DNA from: CBFGRU01 sp965651255
Lineage (GTDB): Bacteria; Planctomycetota; Phycisphaerae; Phycisphaerales; SM1A02
DNA: 8,314 bases
Direction: 5' to 3'
NCBI GenBank assembly: GCA_965651255.1
Contig: CBFGRU010000131.1
Location: 1-8,314 of the forward strand
Shown: one piece after another, positions 1 to 6,700 of the stretch
How positions within the stretch are numbered: position 1 is the stretch's first letter
How the letters are laid out: every line of letters starts with the position of its first letter
Notes under the pieces: generated by a model
Told to the model about the DNA's origin: nothing
What the model saw: only the letters and a program-made list of their open reading frames with translations
Databases searched by the model: none
Made by a program: the position numbers and the translations under genes

Positions 1-2185
1 AGGTGACCGCCGTTCCGCCGCGGAACTCGGTATCGAACAGTTCCACGCCACGGGAGAGAATGGCGATGCCGCCGACCACGATGAGGACGGCACTGATGGG
101 GAGGAACATTCGGCGCAGGCCGACCCAGTTGATGTTCGGCTCAAGCGCACGGTGCACGGCGGTGAACGCCGTGGGAAGCATCGGCAGTGTTTCGCGCTTG
201 AGGACATCGGTGTAGAAGTGGAAGATGACGCGCGTAATGAAGAGCGCGCAGAAGAGCGTGGAGAGGATGCCGATGGACAGGGTGAGTGCGAAACCCTTCA
301 CTTCGGTCGTCGCGGTCTGATAGAGCACAAAACAGACGATGAGGTTGGTGACGTTGCCGTCGAAAATGGTGCTGAACGCCTTCTGGAACCCGAGGCGTAC
401 GGCGGTTTTCAGATCGACTTCACCCGTGAAGAGTTCTTCGCGAATGCGCTCGTAGATGAGCACGTTGGCATCCACCGCCATGCCGATCGTCAGCACGATG
501 CCGGCGATGCCGGGCAGAGTGAACGTTGCCTGCTGCATGGCCATGAGGCCGAAGATGAGACAGCCGTTGATGAGGAGCGCGAGGCAGGCGATCAGGCCCG
601 AGACAAAGTAGTAGAGCGACATGACAATCGCGACGGCGATGACGCCAAAGAGACAGGCGTACAGGCCCTTCTCAAGATTGTCGCGCCCGAGTGTCGGCCC
701 CATGACGTTCTGAGCAATCGGTTCCGGACTGAGCCGCGCGCCGAGCGAGCCGGCAGCAAGAACGCGCATGAGGTAATCGACATCGTCGGCGGAGAAACTG
801 CCCTGGATGATGCCGTTGCTGCCGATGGCTTCGTTGATGTTCGGGGCGGAATAGACCTGACCGTCAAGCACAATGGACATCGGTCGATCGACGTTCTGCG
901 ACGTCATGCGGCGCATGAGCTGACCGCCGGTGGCATCGAGCGTGAACGACACCGCCGGTCGGCCCAGTTGGTCCTGTGCCCGATTCGTGCGCTGGACGGA
1001 CCAGTCGATCCCGCGATCATGCGTGATGGATTTGTCTTCGGATGTGTACAGGAGCAGATAGATCTCGCCCTGGTACTCGGCGGCGACAAAGCCGGAGCCG
1101 GCATACGTCTGAAAGTAGCCGATCGGGTCGGCCTGCAACTGGGCAAGACGTTGGGGATTATCCGCCCAGGCGCGCACGGACTGAAGCGGAAACCAACCGA
1201 CGTTCGGCGCATCGATGTTGCGGGGTCCGCGTTCCTGAAGCTGCTCACGCAACTGCGCAAAGTTGAAGCCCGCTTCGTTGGCCTGCACCGCGATGTGGAA
1301 CTGCAACACACCTGCGCCGCGCAGGAGTCGCTTCAAATCTTCCGGGTCATCAAGCCCGGTCCGAACGCTGGCGTATTCATCGTACTCCTGAACCACCGTG
1401 TTGATGAGTTCAGTGACATGCGGGTAGTCGGTTCGCAACGTCTGAAGTGCCACATCGCGCGGACTGGGCAGAAAGACCGGATCACCCGTCGCTGGATCAA
1501 TCACTTCTTTCCCAGTGGGATCAAGTTGTCGCTCCCGCTGATTCGACTGTCGAAGAGCGCGCAGCACATCGCCACGATTGAGACTTCGACGGAGCACCTC
1601 TGACCGAAGCTCATCGAACTCGATTTCCACCCGCGCTAACTGGGATTCAATACGTGATACATCCGCGGGATCTGCGTTCTCATCCTGTTGGATGGTCTCG
1701 TAGGCCGCGCGGGCATCCCGCATCTCGTTATAGATGGTCTGAAGTTCCGCGAGTCGATCAGACTGCTCGCCCGCACCGCCCCACCGCTGACCCGCCGTGC
1801 CCTGAGCAAGGGTTTGATCAAGCTCGAAGGAGTCGATCTGCGCCCGCCGTTCGAGGTCATCCAGCGCCTGTTCAAACTCGTTCTTGGCCTGAATGACGGA
1901 ATCGCTCGGCAGGGGCATGACGATTTCGATGCGATCGCGGCCCTGCGGTTGAAACCGGATGTCGAACACACCAGTCGGATTCACGCGATCCTGCAGCACC
2001 TGGATCGTCTGCGAAAGGATTTCGGAGGCGTTACCGCCCTGCGGAATATCGACATGATAAATCAGACTCACACCACCGCGCAGATCAGATCCAAGTCGAA
2101 TCTTCTCCGCCGGTGGAAACACCGCCCAGATGGCAGTCGCCACCACCACCACGATGAGCGCAATCTTCCAGGACAACGTACGCAT
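1..2185 (-). CDS. secDF: SecD-SecF fusion, protein translocase subunit (partial, 3' end outside window)
   Basis: Sec translocon accessory membrane protein that uses the proton gradient to pull exported proteins out of SecYEG on the periplasmic side. The frame is open from ATG 2185 to the left edge (728 codons) without a stop. A first membrane helix lies at about residues 7-24, followed by the SecD D1 motif LGSDLRGG (31-38). Further SecD motifs are IVLDGQVYSAP (about 438-448), GPTLGRDN (about 496-503) and the TM4 block LPGIAGIVLTIGMAVDANVL (557-576) with the proton-relay Asp at about 572, then YERIREEL. The helices end near residue 655. The chain then enters a new helix followed by FDTEFRGGTAV (about 717-727), the SecF opening motif, so SecD and SecF are one polypeptide. 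The start has AAGGA 10 bases upstream. Oddity: about 185 extra residues, largely charged and helical-looking, lie between IEIVMP (86-91) and the DLKRLLRGAGVLQF segment (283-296). Identification is certain; only the SecF part is missing. Confidence 0.97.
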   Translation of the reverse strand, partial: MRTLSWKIALIVVVVATAIWAVFPPAEKIRLGSDLRGGVSLIYHVDIPQGGNASEILSQTIQVLQDRVNPTGVFDIRFQPQGRDRIEIVMPLPSDSVIQAKNEFEQALDDLERRAQIDSFELDQTLAQGTAGQRWGGAGEQSDRLAELQTIYNEMRDARAAYETIQQDENADPADVSRIESQLARVEIEFDELRSEVLRRSLNRGDVLRALRQSNQRERQLDPTGKEVIDPATGDPVFLPSPRDVALQTLRTDYPHVTELINTVVQEYDEYASVRTGLDDPEDLKRLLRGAGVLQFHIAVQANEAGFNFAQLREQLQERGPRNIDAPNVGWFPLQSVRAWADNPQRLAQLQADPIGYFQTYAGSGFVAAEYQGEIYLLLYTSEDKSITHDRGIDWSVQRTNRAQDQLGRPAVSFTLDATGGQLMRRMTSQNVDRPMSIVLDGQVYSAPNINEAIGSNGIIQGSFSADDVDYLMRVLAAGSLGARLSPEPIAQNVMGPTLGRDNLEKGLYACLFGVIAVAIVMSLYYFVSGLIACLALLINGCLIFGLMAMQQATFTLPGIAGIVLTIGMAVDANVLIYERIREELFTGEVDLKTAVRLGFQKAFSTIFDGNVTNLIVCFVLYQTATTEVKGFALTLSIGILSTLFCALFITRVIFHFYTDVLKRETLPMLPTAFTAVHRALEPNINWVGLRRMFLPISAVLIVVGGIAILSRGVELFDTEFRGGTAVT

Positions 2186-2212
2186 AGAGAGGGAATCCTT
2201 GTCGGCATCTCA

Positions 2213-2242
2213 GCAGGACCGGCCGGTCGGCGGTCCGCCTGC
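2213..2242 (-). other. possible stem-loop in the yajC-secDF leader
   Basis: In the 66-base gap between yajC and secDF, CGGTCC (2231-2236) pairs with GGACCG (2216-2221) across a 9-base loop. The outer TGC (2240-2242) pairs with GCA (2213-2215) beyond a 3-base bulge. The region also contains the 12-base palindrome GACCGGCCGGTC (2217-2228). It ends about 13 bases before the AAGGA of secDF. There is no T run, so it is not an evident terminator. GC-rich sequence forms such pairs easily by chance. Confidence 0.3.
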
Positions 2243-2251
2243 CGTGAACCG

Positions 2252-2731
2252 TCACTCTTGTTCCGAATCTTTCGCTTCTGCTTCGCTGAGAACCTGCTGT
2301 ATGGCGGTTCGGGCAAAGGTCATGCGGGTGTTCGATGATTCATCCACCTTGAGGATGACGACATTCGATTTGACATCAACAACCGAACCGATCACCCCGC
2401 CCACGGTCTGCACGCGGTCGTGCTTTTTCAGTGAGCCGAGCATCTGATCGCGCTTCTTCCGTTCCTTGCGGTTGCCAAAGAGCGTGAAGACGATGAGCGC
2501 GAGCACCATCCCGATCACCAGCAGCATGAACGGGTCGAACCCGCCAGATCGCGGAGCCGTCGCGCCGGTTCCTGTGCCTGCTCCGGTCGTCCCGTTGCCG
2601 GCACCGCCGCCATCGGTCCCGCTGAGCGGGATACTGCCACCAAGTTCACCATCCTGTACCGCCAGCCAGACGGTCGGCGGAGATGTAAATGCAAAGGTTT
2701 CCAACGGGTGACTCCGAGGTGAATGGTCCAC
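2252..2731 (-). CDS. yajC: YajC, Sec translocon accessory subunit with Gly-rich N-terminal extension
   Basis: Small single-span membrane protein that associates with SecD and SecF at the SecYEG translocon. Counting from the GTG at 2731 (159 residues), a membrane helix lies at about 68-86 (FMLLVIGMVLALIVFTLFG). The family signature follows: NRKERKKRDQMLGSLKKHD, then RVQTVGGVIGSVVDVKSN, VVILKVDE and RTAIQQVL. Typical YajC is near 110 residues with the helix at the N-terminus. Here about 65 residues precede it, including a Gly/Thr/Ala-rich linker (about 38-60). The start is uncertain: GTG 2731 lies 14 bases after the tgt stop but its upstream AGGCGG is only 2 bases away. A TTG at 2704 (codon 10) has GGAG 7 bases upstream and may be the real start, giving 150 residues. 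It sits between tgt and secDF, the usual order, and is probably cotranscribed with both. The family call is firm; the N-terminus is not. Confidence 0.93.
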   Translation of the reverse strand: MDHSPRSHPLETFAFTSPPTVWLAVQDGELGGSIPLSGTDGGGAGNGTTGAGTGTGATAPRSGGFDPFMLLVIGMVLALIVFTLFGNRKERKKRDQMLGSLKKHDRVQTVGGVIGSVVDVKSNVVILKVDESSNTRMTFARTAIQQVLSEAEAKDSEQE

Positions 2732-2745
2732 GGCCGCCTGACGGC

Positions 2746-3891
2746 TCAGGGCGAACCGACGAGGGGGTCGAGTATCGGCCAGGACCGGAAAAGCAAAGAC
2801 CAGTCATTGTGGCGGATGCACTGCCTGATGTCCAGCATGAGGCGCTGGAAGTGCCTGAGGTTATGGATGCTCACCAGCATCGGTCCAAGCATCTCTTCCG
2901 CCATGAACAAATGCCGCAAATAAGCGCGGCTGAAACCGCCCGAACACGTCTCACAGTCGCACGCCGGGTCCAGGACACTGTCATCTTCTGCGAACCGGGC
3001 ATTTCGCAGTTTCAGCCGTCCTTCCCGGGTAAATGCCATCGCATTCCGCCCGTTTCGCGTGGGCAGCACACAGTCAAACATGTCCACCCCCGCCCGCACC
3101 GCCATCACCAGATCGACCTCGTACCCAACGCCCATCAGATATCGCGGTTTTTCCTTCGGCAGAAGCGGTGCAGTGAACTCAACCACCGATCGGATCGCTT
3201 CCGTGCCTTCGCCCACCGCCACACCACCGATGGCGTAACCGGTCAGCTCGATTCCGGTTACCTGAACGACCGATTTCTCACGCAGGTCAAGCGCGGCACC
3301 GCCCTGGACGATTCCAAAGAGAGCCTGCTCATCTGACCGGCGGTGAGCCGCTACACACCGTTCCAGCCAGCGAATGGTCCGGTCATTGGCCTGCTCCAGC
3401 CGGAGCCGCATCGCTGCATCATTCGTGTCCAGGTGCGGCGGACAATCATCGAATGCCATGATGATGTCCGCGCCAAGATTGTTCTGAACCTCAATTGATC
3501 GCTCCGGCGTGAGTCGAATCAGCGATCCATCAATGATGGACTTGAACGTCACTCCATCATCATCAATGGCATTGATGTCAGCCATCGAGAACGCCTGGTA
3601 TCCGCCGGAGTCGGTCAGAATCGGCCCATCCCAGCGCATGAACCGGTGAACACCGCCTCTCCGGGCGATGAGGTCGTCGCCGGGGCGAAGCATCAGGTGG
3701 TATGCATTGTTCAGAATGATCTCCGCCCCGGTGCTGCGGGTCTGCGCGGGGGTCAGCCCCTTCATGGCCGCGCGGGTGCCTACGGGCATGAAGGCAGGTG
3801 TCTCGAAGCTGCCGTGCCGCGTCGTAACCCGACCGAGGCGCGCCTTCGTGACCGCGCATTGCTGCAGGAGTTCAAACCCGATCGCCATCAT
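2746..3891 (-). CDS. tgt: queuine tRNA-ribosyltransferase (tRNA-guanine transglycosylase)
   Basis: Cytoplasmic enzyme that exchanges guanine 34 in the anticodon of tRNAs for Asp, Asn, His and Tyr with the queuosine precursor preQ1. The 381 residues match the full bacterial family length. Visible motifs: ILTDSGGYQAFS (91-102) with the catalytic Asp94; FGIVQGG (192-198) and AIGGVAVGE (220-228) of the base pocket; MFDCVLPTRNGRNA (271-284) with the nucleophile Asp273; and the zinc site Cys311, Cys313, Cys316 with His343 in SIHNLR. No key residue is missing. Two ATG codons stand in tandem (3891 and 3888), and no strong Shine-Dalgarno is visible before them, so either may be used. The gene begins 16 bases after the rhomboid stop and ends 14 bases before yajC, so it is probably translated from a shared message. 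tgt-yajC-secD linkage is common across bacteria and does not imply a shared function. Confidence 0.97.
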   Translation of the reverse strand: MMAIGFELLQQCAVTKARLGRVTTRHGSFETPAFMPVGTRAAMKGLTPAQTRSTGAEIILNNAYHLMLRPGDDLIARRGGVHRFMRWDGPILTDSGGYQAFSMADINAIDDDGVTFKSIIDGSLIRLTPERSIEVQNNLGADIIMAFDDCPPHLDTNDAAMRLRLEQANDRTIRWLERCVAAHRRSDEQALFGIVQGGAALDLREKSVVQVTGIELTGYAIGGVAVGEGTEAIRSVVEFTAPLLPKEKPRYLMGVGYEVDLVMAVRAGVDMFDCVLPTRNGRNAMAFTREGRLKLRNARFAEDDSVLDPACDCETCSGGFSRAYLRHLFMAEEMLGPMLVSIHNLRHFQRLMLDIRQCIRHNDWSLLFRSWPILDPLVGSP

Positions 3892-3907
3892 GGGCCGAAG
3901 CGTAGGT

Positions 3908-4990
3908 CTACTCTCGACTGGCTTCCCGCAGAGTCGCCCGTTCTTCTTCGCTCAACGACTGCAGGCCGGAATCATGAACTTTCTTGAGGATCCGGTCAAT
4001 CTCCGCATCGCTCGCAGCACGGTGGGCGGCGGTGTGCTCCGCGCGGTTGATCGATCTCTTTCCTGGGTTCGCCCGGTAGTGATGTGATGTCGGGTCGACT
4101 CGCCCGAGCACATCGAAGAACCCATGCAGGTGGTGCGGGCGGCGAATGAAATAGAACCCGGCGAGTGCACCGCCTAGGTGGGCGGCTTCTCCGCCGGCGT
4201 TGCGCGAGCCGAAGAGAACGCTCAGGAACGCAATCGCCACCAGGGCATAGGCCAATGTCCGGAGTTGAATCGGGAGGATAAAAAACAGAAGCACCTGCGC
4301 GCGCGGCGCAATAAACGCCCCCGCCATCAGAACTCCGAATACACCCGCACTCGCGCCGATCAGCGGCGTGTGCGTGTCGTTGAAGAGCAGGCCCGGCACC
4401 GATGGCGCACCGGGGAACGTTGTCGCCACGATGTATCCGGCCAGGTTCAACAGCAGATACATCAACGCGCCGAAGATGCCGCACAGCAGGTAGTACGCCA
4501 GGTACCGCTTCGAGCCGAGGTACCGCTCCACCATCGGCCCGAAGAAGAACAACCCCACCATGTTGAAGATCAAGTGTGTCGGATTGAAATGCAGAAACTG
4601 AAACCCGAGGAATCGCCAGTACTCGATGCCAAGAAAGCCCTTCGCCGTCGAGAAGTGCAGATACGCGGTCAGCGTGTTCATGCTCTGGTAGATCTCATCC
4701 GCCACCTTCTGGCCGGATGAACCGTCGAAGAGTGGGACTGCGATCAGGCCGTTCATGTTTCGCGCGAGATCCGGCCGCGCCACGGCGTTGGAAACATCCA
4801 CACCCCATGGCATGATGCCCATTGGTACGATCTGCGGAGGTGTGAATCCATCGGCGACAAACACCAGGACGCACAACACAATCATCCAGGTGTTCGCGCT
4901 CCACATGCGCACATCGAACGGGCTGCCCGTCGCGAACGGACCGCGCGGGGTCGGGGCCGCTCGTACATAATCTCGATCGTAGATTCCCAT
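3908..4990 (-). CDS. rhomboid family intramembrane serine protease
   Basis: Polytopic inner-membrane protease that cuts helices of other membrane proteins. The 360 residues carry the rhomboid core: EYWRFLGFQFLHFNPTHL followed by IFN (HxxxN, His139 and Asn143) in TM2, LIGASAGVFGVLMAG (210-224) with nucleophile Ser214, and GGEAAHLGGALAGF (266-279) with catalytic His271. A first helix lies at about 35-48. Between it and TM2 is a large loop (about 49-120), longer than in GlpG. After the last helix comes a basic, His-rich cytoplasmic tail ending in EIDRILKKVHDSGLQSLSEE (330-349), which recurs in the neighbouring M50 protease. From memory, similar short tails occur on Bacteroidetes rhomboids. An in-frame TGA lies four codons before ATG 4990, so this is the earliest possible ATG; the Shine-Dalgarno is weak. 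It lies 86 bases after the M50 gene and 16 before tgt. Catalytic residues are complete, so it should be active; the substrate is unknown. Confidence 0.95.
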   Translation of the reverse strand: MGIYDRDYVRAAPTPRGPFATGSPFDVRMWSANTWMIVLCVLVFVADGFTPPQIVPMGIMPWGVDVSNAVARPDLARNMNGLIAVPLFDGSSGQKVADEIYQSMNTLTAYLHFSTAKGFLGIEYWRFLGFQFLHFNPTHLIFNMVGLFFFGPMVERYLGSKRYLAYYLLCGIFGALMYLLLNLAGYIVATTFPGAPSVPGLLFNDTHTPLIGASAGVFGVLMAGAFIAPRAQVLLFFILPIQLRTLAYALVAIAFLSVLFGSRNAGGEAAHLGGALAGFYFIRRPHHLHGFFDVLGRVDPTSHHYRANPGKRSINRAEHTAAHRAASDAEIDRILKKVHDSGLQSLSEEERATLREASRE

Positions 4991-4992
4991 TC

Positions 4993-5019
4993 GCTTCGCT
5001 CACTGACTTTGCTTCGCTC
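4993..5019. repeat. short direct repeat GAGCGAAGC before the rhomboid start
   Basis: The nine-base word GCTTCGCTC (GAGCGAAGC on the transcribed strand) occurs at 4993-5001 and again at 5011-5019, 18 bases apart centre to centre, directly upstream of ATG 4990. The first copy contributes the in-frame TGA that bounds the rhomboid start. It could be an operator-like repeat, a weak ribosome binding region or a dispersed intergenic repeat; two copies are too few to decide. Confidence 0.4.
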
Positions 5020-5031
5020 GCACTGGGCTAT

Positions 5032-5060
5032 CGGCTCGTGCGCCAATGGCGCATGAACCG
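5032..5060 (-). other. imperfect 13-bp hairpin between the M50 protease and rhomboid genes
   Basis: An inverted repeat lies 16 bases after the M50 stop. The core is perfect: TGCGCC (5039-5044), loop AAT, GGCGCA (5048-5053). It extends outward to CGG/CCG with one wobble and one mismatch, making 13 pairs in all. On the transcribed (minus) strand no T run follows, so it is not a classical intrinsic terminator. It may be an mRNA processing or stability element that sets different levels for the upstream and downstream genes. Function is an inference. Confidence 0.5.
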
Positions 5061-5076
5061 CCCCGCATCGACTTCC

Positions 5077-6147
5077 TTACTCTGCCTCGCGGCGACGCTC
5101 CGATTCCTTCTTCAACAGTCGCTTCTCACGTCCATTCAGACTCTGCATCCCCGAGGTGCGAATCTTGTCGAGGATACGGTCAATCTCTTCCGCGTGCTGA
5201 CGACGGGCGATCTCCTCCTTCTCCGCTCGTGCCACTTCACGCGCACTCGGCGCATCATCCTTCATCGAGTCGGCCAGCCACGTCGAGGCATCATCCGTCT
5301 CAAAGCCGAGCATCTCATCGGTGTACTCAAGCTGCTTGTGCGTGATGTAGCAGATGATGCCGCCAAAGATCGCCACGCCGATCAGCGTGAACGCCTGCAT
5401 GATCCACCCGAAGATGAACAGCAGCACCGCACCGACATAGCCGATGCGCACCGCCACGCGCATCGAGCGCGTGTAGCCCAACTTCGGCCAGAGCAACGTC
5501 TGCACCACCCGTCCGCCATCAAGGGGGAACATCGGAATCAGGTTGAACAGCAGCAACAGGAAACTCACCCAGTGCACCAGGAACATCGCAATCAGCCACC
5601 ACTCCCCCGACACATCCGTGCGATAGAGCGCGTTGAGTGAAAGCGGATTCGGAAGCGCCACCCCGAGCCACGTACCGGTCAGCATGCCCAGGATCGGGCC
5701 CAGCACCAGGCAGATACCCACATTCACCGCCGGACCGCCCAGCACCGTCACCAGATTCGGCTGCCATCGGTTCGGCGGCTGGCAATACGCCAACCCGCCG
5801 AGCGGCCACATCAGAATCTCATCCGCCGCACCGCCGACCCATCGGCACGCAAGGCAATGCCCGAACTCGTGCAGCAGAACGACGATGAACAACCCCCCGA
5901 GCAGCATCGCCGTCACCCCCAATCCAAGCGCTGCCTCCGCTTCTTCATCCAGACTGATCGCACGCCCCAACTCCACCACGATGAAGATCAGCAGCAACAG
6001 GTGCACGCGCACGTTGATTCCGAACACACGCCCCAGCGGAACCGACCACGTAAACGGATTGTCAAAGCTCGGCCGCACCCCTTCCCAGTCACCGCCGGGC
6101 TTGCCGAACGCGCGCCGGTGGTCATCCCGTGATTCATCCCAGCCCAT
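5077..6147 (-). CDS. M50 family (site-2 protease-like) membrane zinc metalloprotease
   Basis: Intramembrane zinc metalloprotease of the S2P/SpoIVFB group, 356 residues from ATG 6147. A soluble N-terminus (1-36) is followed by the FGINVRVHLLLLIF segment that opens many SpoIVFB-like proteins. The zinc motif is HEFGH (93-97) with Glu94 as catalytic base. The GGPAVN segment is at 137-142, and the third ligand is in LIPMFPLDGGR (203-213) at Asp210. Further helices lie at about 184-203 and 233-265. No PDZ domain (as in RseP) is seen. After the helices comes a charged tail with a probable helix (about 302-320) and EIDRILDKIRTSGMQSLNGR (321-340), shared with the adjacent rhomboid. The open frame extends to 6249, but I chose ATG 6147 because GGAAGGGGG stands about 9 bases upstream and the longer form would lie wholly inside the NUDIX gene. 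It overlaps the NUDIX stop by 14 bases, suggesting translational coupling. The substrate cannot be told. Confidence 0.93.
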   Translation of the reverse strand: MGWDESRDDHRRAFGKPGGDWEGVRPSFDNPFTWSVPLGRVFGINVRVHLLLLIFIVVELGRAISLDEEAEAALGLGVTAMLLGGLFIVVLLHEFGHCLACRWVGGAADEILMWPLGGLAYCQPPNRWQPNLVTVLGGPAVNVGICLVLGPILGMLTGTWLGVALPNPLSLNALYRTDVSGEWWLIAMFLVHWVSFLLLLFNLIPMFPLDGGRVVQTLLWPKLGYTRSMRVAVRIGYVGAVLLFIFGWIMQAFTLIGVAIFGGIICYITHKQLEYTDEMLGFETDDASTWLADSMKDDAPSAREVARAEKEEIARRQHAEEIDRILDKIRTSGMQSLNGREKRLLKKESERRREAE

Positions 6148-6700
6148 GCGCCCGCGCCCCCTTCCGCCCGAATGTGTGCCAGAACAAAAGCGTCGCAATC
6201 GTCTTCCCATCCCGGATGCGGCCATCCTCCACCATGGCCAGCGCTTCATCCATCGGCACCGGGATCACCTCGATTTCTTCCCCCGGCTCCAGTCGCTGCG
6301 GCACCGGCGTGAGCCCTGTGGCCACAAACCCGTGCATGTGTTCATCGGCGAAACCGGGAGAGGTGAAGAACGCCGTCAGCGGCGAGATGGCGCTCGCACG
6401 ATACCCGGTCTCTTCTTCAAGTTCCCGTGCTGCTGCGGCCCGCGGGTCATCGTCCGCCAGCTCCAGCTTTCCTGCGGGCAACTCCAGCAGGTCATCATCC
6501 ACCGCAATGCGCCGGTTTCGGATCAACACCACCCGTCCATCGTCCATCAGCGGTAGGATGGTCACCGCGCCCGGATGCCGTACGACATCCCGGCGCACGC
6601 GCTGCCCGGCCTGATCGGTGTACTCGATCACTTCGACCGCGAAGACCGGGCCTCGGTGCGTCAGCGTGATTTCCTTCTCGACCGGCATCGGGACGATCAT
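6134..6700 (-). CDS. NUDIX hydrolase, ADP-ribose pyrophosphatase-like
   Basis: Cytoplasmic hydrolase of nucleoside-diphosphate-linked compounds, 188 residues from ATG 6700. The N-terminal strand region (about 8-40) precedes the core VTILPLMDDGRVVLIRNRR. The NUDIX box follows as ELPAGKLELADDDP with RAAAARELEEETGY (73-100), giving the metal-binding REXXEE (92-97). Compared with the usual G-x5-E-x7-REUXEEXGU it has one extra residue after the first Gly, and Asp replaces the first Glu. SPGFADE at 114-120 places a Pro 16 residues after the box Gly, the feature that marks ADP-ribose pyrophosphatases (NudF/YqiE group), so ADP-ribose or an ADP-sugar is the likely substrate. The same frame stays open upstream to 7402, but that part is antisense to mlaF. 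ATG 6700 is supported by GAAGG 7 bases upstream and by the divergent neighbour starting at 6713. It is the first gene of the leftward unit. Exact substrate is uncertain. Confidence 0.93.
   Translation of the reverse strand: MIVPMPVEKEITLTHRGPVFAVEVIEYTDQAGQRVRRDVVRHPGAVTILPLMDDGRVVLIRNRRIAVDDDLLELPAGKLELADDDPRAAAARELEEETGYRASAISPLTAFFTSPGFADEHMHGFVATGLTPVPQRLEPGEEIEVIPVPMDEALAMVEDGRIRDGKTIATLLFWHTFGRKGARAHGLG

Noticed and set aside
152..1603. Plus-strand open frame of 483 codons
   Set aside because: It lies wholly antisense to secDF, whose minus-strand frame carries every SecD motif. The predicted protein is rich in Asp, Glu, Arg and His with no recognisable fold, as expected for a shadow in GC-rich DNA.
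5032..5060. Intrinsic terminator between M50 and rhomboid
   Set aside because: The hairpin is real but no T run follows on the transcribed strand, so it is listed only as a structured element.
6148..6249. Longer start for the M50 protease
   Set aside because: The 34 extra residues are Arg/Gly/Trp-rich, lie entirely inside the NUDIX gene and have no family likeness; ATG 6147 has a better ribosome binding site.
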